Positions 35,185 through 48,300 of a stretch of DNA of 64,000 nt are shown piece by piece (the stretch's first letter is position 1; every line of letters starts with the position of its first letter). The translations under genes were made by a program, and so were the position numbers. The DNA is from Siphonodentalium dalli. Taxonomy: Eukaryota > Mollusca > Scaphopoda > Gadilida > Siphonodentaliidae. The stretch covers positions 201,463,959 to 201,527,958 of the forward strand of contig CP136062.1 of NCBI GenBank assembly GCA_032622095.1, given 5' to 3'. A model generated the notes under the pieces. That model was not told the origin of the DNA. It worked only from the letters and a program-made list of their open reading frames with translations, and ran no database searches.

Positions 35185-38100
35185 TCCAGGATATATTGGT
35201 CGACCTAGCTCTGCACCCCAGCACTCAACTTCACCCCACTACTTTTCTTCCTTAATGTCTCCTCTAATTTTTTTTTGGTTGTTAACAAGACAAATGTGGC
35301 CGCATAGACTCTAAACAAGATGGCATTCATCATGGCGGCCATTTTGTTTGATACGCACCAGGTCTCTTTGATCGCCGTTATAGTAAAGATAATACCACAT
35401 GCGGTTTTGTGTACCGCTCGATTCGTTATGCTAATATACAACCCTTACAAATTAGTCAAAACTCTGAGATCAAAATCCAATATGGCTGCCAAGATGGCCA
35501 CCGAAATGTTAAATTTGCTATTTAATTTTTGACATTTCACCACTTATCGTTTGTCTCTGTGGGAAAACAATGGAATCCTGGCGTGATTTTATACATTTAT
35601 CGTATAGAAAAGTCATTTTCACATGCAATGAGACCATAATATGTATTCCTTGCTGGATATTTTTTTACCAATATCACGTTTTTCCAAATGCCGGTATAGT
35701 CAGGTATATTCTTATAAAGCCGAATCGACGCTAATAACGCAATTCGAATCATTGCGTCTTATTTAACTCCACCCATGCATATATATGTGTATTTGATACC
35801 CGGGCTAGGATTCCTCTTATATCTGAGTTGAGGATTATTCACCCAAATCCAAGATGGCGTCCAAAACGGCCACCAGAAATTGAAATATTACCGAAAATAG
35901 CTGATTTTAACATCAGTGAGCGTTATTGTTACGACAACTCCACACATACATACTATTGTGATTTGGAAGCACTGAATCGAAGAACTGTCCTTATTTCACA
36001 TCTAAATAAAAGAGTCCCCCAAATTCAAAATGGCGCCCACAATGGCGGACAGATTTTGAAAAATCACAGAAAATCACTCATATTCACATCATTGGGCGTT
36101 GTCATGACAACTCCACCCATGCTTACAGTTGAGTTGGAAATACTGATGTGAAATAAATGTCTTACATCACATGCAAGAAATAGTTTTCCAAATCGAAGAT
36201 GGCGGCCAAAATGGCGACCTAAATTTGAAAACACGCCTACATTCCATTACTTTTGTTTATAATGGGCGTGATCGTTACGCGAGTTTTACCCACAATTACA
36301 GTTGGTTGTGGAAAATTTATACGAAGTTTCATTTGAGTTGGTTAATTGATACTCATAGCCAAGATGGTGGTCAGACTGCTGGCCAGAAATTTAAAAGAAG
36401 TCAATATTTTCACATATTAAAATTTCAACCTTTTGTCATAATATCTATATGCATGACGAAACGGTACATAAATCATATATTAGTTCCAACTTAAAACGTC
36501 TCAAAACGCATAACATAGCTCCTAGCCTTCTGCAAGGACAAAAACCCACAATTAATAATCCGATGTGCCATTTCGTAATCTATTCTCACTAAGTGCCCAC
36601 AATGACCGTAACCGTCTGTGCGCCGAATAGTCATATCAGAACAATTACATGTAGAACAGATTCTGATTTGTCACGTCCAGAATTATCTGGACCAGCTTCC
36701 ATTCTTTGTCTGATGAATCTAGGTCGATCACACAGACAAAGTATTCTACACTTCCTGGGAGAAAGGTCCCTCTAATCAGAACGTTTAAAACGATTCATTT
36801 TCGGTGTCTATAGCTCACGATTTTAAATATGTTCTAACTATGAGGCATACGGTTGATGAGTATACTAGCTTACAGAATGTCATCTCTATGTCCGTCTTTC
36901 TCATACCCCATAGAGCTAACTACATGTACACCTAACGATCTTCCCAATTAGCTAGCCACTTCTCAGTGGATGGTTCGTCAACTCACAACTTGGCGAACGC
37001 CTTGACATACGTGGACAAATTCGGCAGTGTTTCGAAGGTTGCTAGCTGTTTCATTATCTTGGACGGATGCATATCTGCCAAGGAGAAGACCATAATGTAC
37101 CGACTACCCATACTTCTTGACAATGATCCTAAGCAATATTTGTGACGTCCCGCAGTCGTCTCGTCGAAGAGCTTCCAACGGAGAAGAACAATACCCGCGG
37201 GACTAGTTTGCGGACATGTGCTATGAAATGTGGGAATGAAATGGGACACGATAGACACCACCTATACACCAGGTGTATGTTTCAGATATAGAATGGCATG
37301 CGTGTCGGTGTTATTGGTGTAGTAGGATTCTATTTCCACATCCGCTTCGAAACCGTTCTGAATTAACTGGACCAGGAGTATACTGTTGTCTGGATAATAC
37401 TATAATACTAACTTTCCCCCAGAACAGTCGTATATGCTAAAGGATAAATTTAATGTCTTTAATAGAGTGGTGGTATGTCATTCAAAGAACGAAGGTATGC
37501 GTTGTTATCATCCTCGCTCAGGGTTAGTGTCAGTACGCGGGTGGTATGACTCAGGAAAGTGGCAGGAACTGTGTTGCATTTATTTCACTATGTGTGTTTC
37601 AAGAACAATTTATAGTCTCGACGGCAATTGCTGTGCATGTTGGGGAAATCACACAAAGGTCGAACGTGACCTTTATATGGTCATACATGATAACGGTATA
37701 ATATAGTAGTTATGTCCCCTTGTATGCACATGGTCGGCGGAATGGTGATGTTGCCAAGAAATCAATTGGGGTACCCAACGCATGTTGAACTGATTGCAAG
37801 ATCTCACCAACGCAACTATATATACTGTAGCTGTTTTTCGTGTTGAGCATGTCACCATTGTGTCGATGGCATACGTACTTACTTGGACCACACTGACCAC
37901 CACCCAGCGCGAGTATGCCATATCACCAAACTCTCAAAGGCATCGTATTTAAGACTACACACCAGTCGGGGGGGGGGCTTCCAAACGGGTGGGAAAATTA
38001 AACCTTAGCATACAAGGAAAGCAAAGCCACGCATGAGATCATATCTGAATCTTAAGCATTCCCGATGAAGCGGCGATGCAATCATGGTCTAATTTCATTT

Positions 38101-40252
38101 CCACTTTCATGACACATGCCCACAATCTAGCACCGCGTGTATTGTTATTATCTGCTTGGAGATGTTCGGTGAGACGATTGCTGGACGCCACCAAGATTGT
38201 TCTTATGATCACGATAAAGAAGTGTGGGTTCATTATGCCGTAGCAAAGATATATCCGCTAAATGTTAGGCTTTCAACCTTCGAAGCCCCAATACAAAAGT
38301 TGTCCGGGTACGTCAATGCATTCGATGATTATGTGAATTGATGAACCATATACTGAGAAGTGGCTGGCTGGTAAGACCACCAGGTATACATGTTGTTATA
38401 TATACCCATCAGGAAATACGTAGACACATGTAGAGTTCATTCTGAAAGCTAGTTTACGCATCGACCGAACACCTTTCTAGTTTATCTCGCAAGATAACGT
38501 CAAATCCCATATATAGCAGCTGAATTACATATCTGATCGCCATCAAGAATAAGGATAATAATTCCCAGCTTTCGAGGCAAAATCGAGAGCTGGATTCCGG
38601 CATGTATATTGTCTGAAACATTCTGACTCGTGGAACCCTTCTCCGAAGAAGACAATTTGTATAGAAGACTTTTTTTGGTGTGAGCGAGATATATTAATCC
38701 GACCAAGAGACGGAAGCTGGTCGGGATAATCCTGAATGTGGCAAATCCGAATCAGCTCAAGTACATTTGTTTTGAATATTGGAAGTCATAATATGACTAT
38801 CCGGCGCATCTATGGTTACGGACATTATCGGCGCTTACTGGAGAATGAATTTGAAATGCCACATTCCGATTATTCATTTTGTGTTTTGACCTCACAAGAT
38901 GCTACTAGCTGCATTATGCGACTGAAGACGTTTTCAATTGGAAACGATAGATCATTTATTCACCGTTTCCTCTATACATATATATATATAGTATGACGGC
39001 AGTAGCAAACATAATGTGACAAAATCGACGACATTTCCATTTCTGGCCACCAGTTTGGCCGCCATATTAGCTGTGAGTATCCATTTCCCAACTCAAATGA
39101 ATGCTTGGTATCAATGTTCCTTATCCACATATACTTGTCGGTAAAATTCGCGTAACGATAACGCCAATCGTAAGAAAGTAAAGGAATGTAGGCTTGTTTT
39201 CAACTTTCAGGCGCCATTTTGGCCGCCATATTCGATTTGGAAAACTATTTGTTGCATGTGATGTAAGGCAATTATTTCACTTTAGTATTTCCGACTCAAT
39301 TGTAAGCATGGGTGGATTTGTCATGACAATAACGCCCAATGATGTGAATGAGTGATTTTCGGTGTTTTTTCAAAATCTGTCCGCCATTGTGTGCGCCAGT
39401 TTGGATTTGGGGGACTTTTATTTGGATGTGATATAAGGAAAGTTCTTCGACTCAGTGTTTCCAACTCACAATAGTTAGTATGTGTGGAGTTGTCGTGACA
39501 ATAGCGCTCACTCGTTTTAAAATCAGCGATTTTCGGCGATTTTTAAATTTCTGATGGCCATTTTGGCCGCCTTCTTGGATTTGGGTGAATAATCCTCAAC
39601 TCTGACAGATATAAGTGGAATCCTAGCCCGGGTATCAAATACACATATATATGCCTGGGTGGAGTTATGATAGAAATAACACGCAATAATTTGAAACAGA
39701 CATTGCGTTATTAGCGTCGATTCGGCTTTGACCGGATTATACCGGCATTTGGAAAAAAAAACGTGATATCTGACAAAATTATCCAGCAAGGAATTCATAT
39801 TATGGTCTCGTTGTGTGCGTAAATGGCTCTTCTATACGATAAATGTATAAAATCACGCAAAGATTCCCATGTTTTCCCACAGCGACAAACGATACGTGGT
39901 GAAATATGTTAAAACAAAATAGCAGATTTTCACATTTCGGCTGCCATCTTGGCGGCCATATTGGATTTTGGTCTCGGATTTTTGGCCAATTTGTTAGGGG
40001 TTGTATATTGGGATAACGAATCGAGCAGAAGCCAGAAATCTTATATCGGCAATTAAAGAGACCTGGTGAATATCAAAATGGCCTTCATGATGGACGCCAT
40101 CCGTGATCTTGTCTGGAGTCTCTGCGGCCACTTTTTTTTTCTCGTTAACAACCGAAAAAAAAATTAGAGGGGACATTAACGAAGAAAATTAGTGGGTGAA
40201 GTTGAGTCCTGTTGGGGGGGGGGGGTGCAGAGGTCGACCAATATCTCCTGGA
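35185..40252. mobile_element. 5.1-kb giant inverted-repeat element
   Basis: Ends match as inverted TCCAGG-ATATTGGTCGACCT. The match continues inwards through an A/T run plus GTTAACAA, units of ~165 bp carrying CCAAGATGGCGGCC-type phrases (35318, 35484, 35848, 36195, 36359 and mirrored near 39055, 39225, 39555, 39945), and blocks around 36600 / 38820 and 37000 / 38320. The whole is a diverged palindrome centred near 37.7 kb. Frames in the arms (such as 36983-37261 minus and 38156-38341 plus, both with ETxAGRH) resemble each other because of the inverted repeat. No transposase recognised. Confidence 0.7.
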
Positions 40253-40603
40253 TTAACTGGCTCTATATGACACTCTGAGAACTCTGTTCGCCGTCATGAG
40301 CCATGTCTAGTCAAGGCAGAGTTCAGTCCCACAGACAGATACACATTGTAATGTTGAAAACCAGAATGTATTTCTGAGAGGCAGTCACTGAATAAGCCAA
40401 AGTAATCGCCTATACATGTATGGATACCAGTATACTATAAAGTTTAAACAAATATTTTAGTCATTAATTGTGAAGCGCCGAGAAAATGAGGATTAAATTT
40501 GGCCAAAGTTGTTTTAATTTGGGCAAAGTTTTTTTTCATTTGGCTAATAAAATTTTCATTTGGCTAAACTTTTGGCCACAAGATTATTCGGTCCAGCGCG
40601 AAC

Positions 40604-41760
40604 ACTGCAGTCAGGGATGTGGCTATGGGGGGTGTGGGGGGTGTCTCACCCCCATCTTTGGTCATAATTTTCAACAGTTAGAAATTTCATTTCACACCAA
40701 CAATGGGTTGAAAATGTTCTTGTCGTTTGATTTTCAAACAATTTATTGGGGGGAATTAATTGTTTTTGGACCAACATTGGCCTATTTTCCTATTTATTGT
40801 CAACATTTTGGACTGAAATGGTCATCAGTTGGAAATTTTCCAACCTTAGGGGGGTGACAGGTTGGAAATTTCCAACACTTGGAAAGCTTGTGTCCTGGTC
40901 CTCCCCCGTGGCTAGTCAAAACTGCTACTAAATTTAAGAAAACAATATGTCATACATTTGGTCAACATTGTCATTGGAATTGTCATCATTTGGAAATTTT
41001 CCAACCTAAGTGGGGGGGGGGGGGGGTGTCAGGTTTGAAATTTCCAACTCTAAGAAGACTTGAGGCTAGTCTAGATGCTAGGATTTTGCGATTTTCTTGT
41101 TCAGATTTCAAAATTTTCGAACACCGGGCCGACCATGCTGTCCCTCCCCCGTGACCAATACAAATCTGCTAATTAGTTTAACAAAACAATAGCTTAGTAC
41201 ATTCGGTCAAACTTGTGGACTGAAATGGTCATCAGTTGGAGAATTTTCCAACCTAAGAGGGAGTATGAGGTTTGAAATTTCCAACACTAGGGAAGCTTCA
41301 GTTGAGCCCAGTCTAGATGCTAGGATTTGCGATTTTCTTGTATAGTTTTCCAAATTTTCTCACACCGGGCTGAACAAACATGGACGGACACAATGTCCTG
41401 ATGTCTTACCCGTAGTCGTGTGCATTTGTCTGGAGTAGGCTACTAGATGTTAGGATTTATGCAATTATCAGGTTAAAGTATCTGAATTTTCTCATACCGG
41501 GCATATAGAACAACATAGTTTATGAATACATAGGATATTAGGCATGAGGACTGATGTGCAAGGAGGTGCAAATGGAATATGCAAAACTTGTGTTTGGTCT
41601 GTGATTCTGATTCAGGGGGGGGGCGGGGTGCAAATGGAATTATGCAAAAAAGTTGTGTTGGTGTGATTCCGACTCAAGGGGGGGGGGGGTGCAGTTGGAA
41701 TTTCCCGAGGTGGACACCCCCCCCCAACGGATACCATCTAGCCACATCCCTGACTGCAGT
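40604..41760. mobile_element. 1.16-kb element with ACTGCAGTCAGGGATGTGG ends
   Basis: ACTGCAGTCAGGGATGTGGC at 40604 is inverted at 41739-41760. The interior has about four diverged units with CAGTTGGAAATTTTCCAACC and G-rich stretches. It lies against the GTCCAGCGCGAAC end of another family. Confidence 0.7.
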
Positions 41761-42111
41761 ATAGCCACAGGGAGTCATAAGGACCCTTTAATTGTCTACC
41801 GAACATGTGCGGATTACGGGAGAAATTCATGTATCTGATGAATTATAGCCTATACACAATTACAAGACGTCATATTGCAAATGGTTGTGTATATGCCAAA
41901 AGCTGAGTGGATCCTCATAGCCATGATAAGGCTATACGCTTACCCACACAGCGAGACATACCCACAACCATGCTATAGACTAACAGTCTAGTATTTGCAA
42001 CGTTTATAAAAAAAACGATAAAGCGAATTTGACCATAGATTAAATTTGAGGCCTGGATATACTATATTCGCCAATGTGTATGTGTATGCGCTCATTTATA
42101 ATACGCATTGT
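41761..42111. other. Unassigned intergenic stretch
   Basis: Nothing recognised. Confidence 0.3.
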
Positions 42112-42338
42112 CACCGAGTCGCGGCCATATTGCACTCATCCAGCTTCGCTCCGTTTTTTTTAGTGATACAGGTCAAAGTTCCGGAGTAGCATTCCATATT
42201 GAGCTTTTGAATATTAAAATACATACATGGAATAGTGTATGGAATGCTAATCCAGAACTTTGACATGTAGCACTAAACACGGAAACGGGGCTGGATGGAA
42301 CCAATATGGCCGCGACTACATGTGTAGCTCAGTGACTG
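42112..42338. mobile_element. Family F palindromic element
   Basis: GTCGCGGCCATATTG and GGTCAAAGTTCCGGAGTAGC at the left are mirrored by GAATGCTAATCCAGAACTTT and CCAATATGGCCGCGAC at the right. Other copies at 55470-55648 and 56063-56302. Confidence 0.75.
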
Positions 42339-42723
42339 GGCGTACTTTATACCATGCATGTGCTGTCTGATATAAAGAACGCATTTATAATTAAGTGGCA
42401 TCTAATTGTCAAAACCTAGTACAACTGTATCCATAGAGCTTTAAAAAAAAGAAAGTCGATCAAATTTTATGTTTGAGAGAATAGAGAGATGGCATCAAAT
42501 AACTAAATATAAAACCCGAGCTCAAGGAATAGTTTCGGTCTGAATGGTTCTGTTCGATCTCATTGTTTTTGGCGGCAGATTACATACACATGATCATTCT
42601 TGACTCATGACCTCTGGGGCCAAGCTGACGGAATCTGACGAAGTTTGCCGACTGGCACATAATTACGGCGTCAACTCGATGGGATGGTTAATGAAGATCA
42701 AACTTTTAATGTTCCAACAACAA

Positions 42724-43115
42724 TATATACAAGAAAACCAATGTCAGAAATGGTAACGCGCTCAAGATCATATATTATATACACATGATTGTAATTATAG
42801 AATATAACATATATTGGTTTCGCGAATGACCAACTCAGAATTCCGTTCAAATAACAATAACAACCAGCACCTAATTAACGAACCGGCGGCCGACTCAGCC
42901 GTCTCCGACCACAACCCCAGTGGTCTGGAGAAAGAAAAAAGTCTATAAAAGTTGAAATATAAGGACTATTACCGGACTCGGCCTCCTGCTCGCAGTTCGA
43001 CTTTTAATCATCCCAAAATTTCCCATTCTATAAATAAAACACCCATGTTAATGTCAGCGCCCACAGCTATCTAGAATCTCTAGGACAGTATACACGCGGC
43101 GCGCGTAATAACAAG
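42724..43115 (+). repeat. Segment shared with the second oxidase locus
   Basis: GTCAGAAATGGTAACGC with CTCAAGATCATATAT, then GCAGTTCGACTTTTAATC with CCCATTCTATAAATAAAAC, then ATACACGCGG, match 63539-63727 in order and strand. About 200 bases here are absent from the other copy. Confidence 0.7.
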
Positions 43116-43355
43116 CGGATTAGGACGTATATATAGCTTTAATGTTTGATGCACCACAAAGCTATATATTCATTGCGCAATGTCAAGTTCCGCTGTCGTC
43201 TGGTAATATCTCAGAGCGAAGCGAAGTGAATAGCGTCTCTTAGTGTGAACCACAATTGATTCTCTGTCCCAGATATAGACACTATAATATAGCTCTAAGT
43301 TGGCAAACACACGCACTCAACACTCAGCGGCATCCAGTTAACAAGAATGAATGTC
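42944..43355 (+). promoter_or_regulatory. Possible promoter and 5' exon upstream of oxidase gene 1
   Basis: TATAAAAG at 42944 and TATAAATA at 43029 could be TATA boxes, and AATGTC|GTAAGT at 43355/43356 is a good donor. An untranslated first exon spliced towards 45178 is possible. The ATG just before the donor would not join in frame. Speculative. Confidence 0.2.
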
Positions 43356-43714
43356 GTAAGTATGACACTTCTTGCTGATATGCGCGGCTCGTAATCATAC
43401 CTGTGTGTGCACACCGATTTGTGTGTAAACTGCTCCGCTTGGTAAGTACATGTAAGTATAATTCGTCGTCGTATTTAGTTCACGTGTCTATTCAACTGAT
43501 AGCGTATACTGTATACTGTACTCTGAATTACCAGGATGTGAAGGTTGAAGATTGTCATCGGAGAAACGCTCTCCCAGCGTCACGTCGTCTGCCGGCTAAT
43601 TCTGAACAGTAAACGTTGGCTGATCTTATATCAAATTAATCATAACCCACCAGGCTGATTTCAAAAGGCGAGATCTGAATAGTATTGGTCCCCTCAGCTG
43701 ATAACACATATAAC

Positions 43715-44600
43715 ACACCGTGGTACTACCATGATATTTATCATGGTACCATGGAACTCTGCTAGGGTACTCTAATATGTTACTGTTGGTACTACCATGG
43801 TATTACCATGGTACTACGGTAATACCGTGTTAAATTTATAGTTACCATGTTACTACCATGGAACAGTACTAGGGTACTCTTGTTACATTTGGTAATAGTA
43901 TGGTATTGATATTTGCCATGTACTACCATGGTGCCATGGAACTGTACTAGGGTACTCTACAATGTTAAAGTTGTAAAGTGTCTTTTTTCACAGTAGACTA
44001 TATCATTCTACTATATATGCTGCAGTTGATGTTTGATACTACCAAGATAATACCAATGCATAGTGACTTGTCTTATGTCGCAGCAGCACCATGGTTGCAT
44101 TGTATTGTGCTATGGCAGTCTACCATAAACAATAACATGGTATACCGTAGTACCAATATGGTGATATTGCGATACCATCTTTAATTTACAATATTCGTAA
44201 TTATAATACTACGGTATAACGTATATAGGTAACATAACAACATGCTAATAAAATTAGATCACTTTTGTCAGAAAAGTTGAAAACATCCCTTATAAAAAAA
44301 ACTACCATACATATGGTACAGCATGGTAATACCTCACCCCATACACACTCACATGATGTGTTATTAGCTGCCACTTAATACTATTACTAGTGAATGTCGA
44401 ACTCAGTTATTCACAAAATCCATCTCTGACTGGAACCATTCAACCCATATTCAACTACCACGGTCGTACCATTGTACTTTACCATGATAGTACCAGGAAA
44501 ATTGACAATGCTAGTGCCATTGTATTTTACCATGCTAGCACCAGGGTACATTACCATGGTAGTACCAGGGTACTTTACCACGGTACCAATACGAGCGATA
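43715..44600. repeat. ACCATGGTA-type palindromic array region
   Basis: Dense CTACCATGGTA and GGTACTACCATGG phrases at 43720-43945 and 44455-44585. Between them, at 44286, is CCCTTATAAAAA followed by ACTACCATAC, the same terminus as the element at 25507. Only one such end was found here, so the element limits are unclear. Confidence 0.6.
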
Positions 44601-44605
44601 ACTCT

Positions 44606-45177
44606 ATTTTTCAGTACATGTAGCACATTACACATCTGAACTGTTTTCTCTCTCTTTTTGTAAAGAAAAGAAAATTATATTTTGTCAGTTATTCAGTGCA
44701 AAACCATTGAAACGGGTGTCTTAATTAAAATATAACAGAATGCGACAATCATATCGTTATAACTAAGTCGGCTAAGTCAAAAAGAGTTTAACGCCTTATA
44801 GCTTAGGTAATCACACATGTCATTATTTACTTTCAATCTGTTTTTCTCAAATTGTAAGCGTACCCTGGTAATACCCTTTCTGGTTCATATGGTCATAAAT
44901 TGAACGGCGAGAAACTAACTTTTCCCGATAATTATTTGCTTCAAATCGTCCTCATTAAACTAAAACCGAGAATTATTTGCTTCAAATCGTCCTCGTTAAA
45001 CTATAAACAATATCAGCAGTGCGCATGACCAACCAAACGAGACACATAGTCCACAAGTTACGTTCGTCGATACCAATGATCCGATTGCTGATATAATATA
45101 TTATTGTGTTTGTTGCAGGATGAGTATATATGTATATATAATTTCTAACAAAATATAAAAGACAGACACAAGATAAA
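44606..45177. other. Immediate 5' flank of oxidase gene 1
   Basis: AT-rich. A short direct repeat (GAGAATTATTTGCTTCAAAT-type) lies at 44930-45000. No clear promoter motif. Confidence 0.3.
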
Positions 45178-45371
45178 ATGGTGAAGATCTGCGTCCTTGG
45201 TGCTGGAGCTGTCGGTCTGTCAACGGCAGTAAATATTCAAAATGATGTTCAGAACGCTCACGTGACCATTATTGCGGACCGGTTCGACATAGATACAACC
45301 AGTGACGGCGCAGCTGGTATCTTCCGACCAACTCTACAACATACACCCGGAACATCAAAAGAAAGATTCAC
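45178..45371 (+). CDS. DDO: DDO exon 1 with start codon
   Basis: Residues 1-64, with start context AAAATGG. Contains the dinucleotide-binding motif VLGAGAVGLSTAV. The donor TTCAC|GTGATT is weak but is the one that gives a correct in-frame join (KERF-T-QWITDGF). Confidence 0.9.
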
Positions 45372-48300
45372 GTGATTAAACATATATTATTCTGGCTGAT
45401 TTACACTAACTGGAAAGATATAATTTCGAGCGACTCTAAAGGAACTTAAGGTGCTAGTACAGAATCTAGGCCACGTCACTATATAATGTTGGGTACAAGT
45501 ATGTTGCTATCCCAGTAGAGGTGAAGTCGAATAACATATTTCCAGAAATGACAATGTCCTATGCTGGACAATTTCTCGAAATTTAGTTAACACAACATGG
45601 TACCATCTGCATGCATACCACGCATTATGCTAAATATATGTACACAATGGCTGTCAATGTGGCGGCCAATTACCCCAGAAGTATATAATCATTTAGTAGG
45701 ACCCTGTTGTTTATTATTATTTTCTCATGTTCTTTGGAGAAATATTAATAATTGGATACAAATGTATGCTATTTATTATTTTGCTAATTGTGGTGCATGT
45801 AGGCGATGTGACTATAATTGGAAAATCGCGCTGGATGAGTTTTGTGTTGGGATTATTTGCTATTATAATAATAACTGAAGCTCTTCCTCATTACAGACAA
45901 TGGATAACTGATGGGTTCCAACATTATTCGAAACTGGCACTTTCGTCACAATCTTCGACTTCTGGGTGCTACGTCCTTCATGGATATGTATTCGCAAATG
46001 AGCCGTTTGTAAGTTAATATTAATATTATGTATGATGTTGTTGAGCGAAAGATTCACAATATATACTGTATATAACACATATATAACAGTTTGGCACCTT
46101 CCCCAATTGAAATTTCCCCGTATTTAACTGAATAGATATTAGCAGGATAATAGCAAGTTTCTGGCGTCACCATTGTCATATGATATGTAAATCATTTGAA
46201 TTGTCTATATATAGTTGGCGGGACAACTCTCGAGTGTTTATTTGGGATTAATCCTTTCTATACTAAATGGATTCTCCCACTCAATTGCAAAAGTGTTCAA
46301 TGAAATAGCCTATTATTAACCTGGAGGGGGTTTCGGGAAAAAGTAAGCAGACGACAGATAATACAATATCAGAAGGAGTCCTATCTATTCGAGGGAAATG
46401 TTCAGATATTAAGTTCAACAAACGACATATCGTTTATCAATAGTATTTAGTATAGAAACCGTTAATACAGCTAGTATGAATGACGTAAACATTTACCTAT
46501 TTAGCTAGTTCAGTATAACTGGTTGGTTGGATTGACCGGAAATATTAGCTGATTGTTATAATCCGCCATGCAGGCTAACCTGTCTGCGTATAGTCACCCA
46601 TTAGTTTGAAACACTGTAATAATCACCGATGTATTTGCGATATATATTTACATAGCCCGTATGTGGTTCACTAAATCCTGTTTGGTGATTGGTCAACTGC
46701 CAATTGGGTCACCCGGTTTACATCCAAATAATGCGAAGAGTGTATCACGAACAGGAAGTTACAAACTGTTGACCTAATCTGAACTAATCACTAAGAACGG
46801 TCAGCAGAATAATTGGACGTGCTTTTAAATGTTAAGTCGAATTGCATCTGATGCCAGTCATTTATATCGATCACGTTACCATAGCTAAGAGTTTGGAAAT
46901 CTTATATTGGGCTGACTTAATGTGCTGCGTGAGCTAGTCTAAAATTGTCAGCAGATTTCGTGAAAAATGGCAATATACATTATCAAAAAACTATATAAAT
47001 AAAAAAAAAATTAATGTAGTGGGTATGTGTTATTGTGGGATAGGTCGCTGTGGGTACATTTATTGTAAACCGCGAAGAGCGGTTTACCGCGGTTTACACA
47101 ATGTGCTCCAACGGCCACAGCGCTGTATCCCCCAATAACACTCACACCCACTACATTCATTAACGACCACAGCACTGTATCCCCCAATAACACTCACACC
47201 CACTACATTCATTAACGACCACAGCGCTGTATCCCCCAATAACACTCACACCCACTACATTCATTAACGACCACAGCGCTGTATTCCCCAATAACACTCA
47301 CACCCACTACATTCATCAACGACCACAGCGCTGTATCCCCCAATAACACTCACACCCACTACATTCATTAACGACCACAGCGCTGTATCCCCCAATAACA
47401 CTCACACCCACTACATTCATTAACGACCACATCGCTGTATCCCCCAATAACACTCACACCCACTACATTCATTAACGACCACAGAGCTGTATCCCCCAAT
47501 AACACTCACACCCACTACATTCATTAACGACCACAGCGAATTATCGCCCAATAACACTCACACCCACTACATTCATTAACGACCACAGCGCTGTATCCCC
47601 CAATAACACTCACACCCACTACATTCATTAACGGCCACGGCGCCGTATCCCCCAATAACACTCACAACCACTACATTCATTAACGACCACAGCGCTGTAT
47701 CCCACAATAACACTCACACCCACTACATTCATTAACGACCACAGCGCTATATCCCACAATAACACTCACACCCACTACATTCATGTCACAAGTTAGGCTG
47801 ATATTATATTACATCAAGATTATAAATGTGACCATATAACCAGTAAACAGCAGAGCCCAGCGGAGGGTCATTGGTGCGCACATGTTCATATGCCTCGATG
47901 GGCACGAGGGTGTGCTCGTACGTGGCCATCGGACGGGCGCTGGTGTTTTCGGGTCTGTGTTAATGGTCGCGTGAAACTTTTGTATATATGTTCTTTATGT
48001 GTGTCTAAATGTCATATATGATTTTTTGGACAAATAGATATGACATTGTGTCTATATGTCATGTCATTTCTTAATTAGTTTCGATTTCACTTGGCCTCAT
48101 CACGTGTGCATGTCTTACATATCTGATTAAAACAGATCACTTATACTTGTATTCTATATCTACAGAATCCAATTCTCAAAGATGTCATATTCAGCTTTCA
48201 CGAGCTAACGAAAGCGCAGTTGGAAAAACTGAAAGTCCCCTACAAGTGAGTATGCATGTCGACGTGGGCCCGGGAGGGCAAGGGTATAGTCACACAGTTT

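Noticed and set aside
36983-37261. Frames with ETxAGRH at 36983-37261 (minus) and 38156-38341 (plus) as possible paralogous genes
   Set aside because: They resemble each other because they sit in mirrored arms of the giant inverted repeat. No splice or domain support.
47105-47790. 52-bp repeats as a CRISPR array
   Set aside because: The whole 52-base unit is repeated without variable spacers, and the DNA is eukaryotic.
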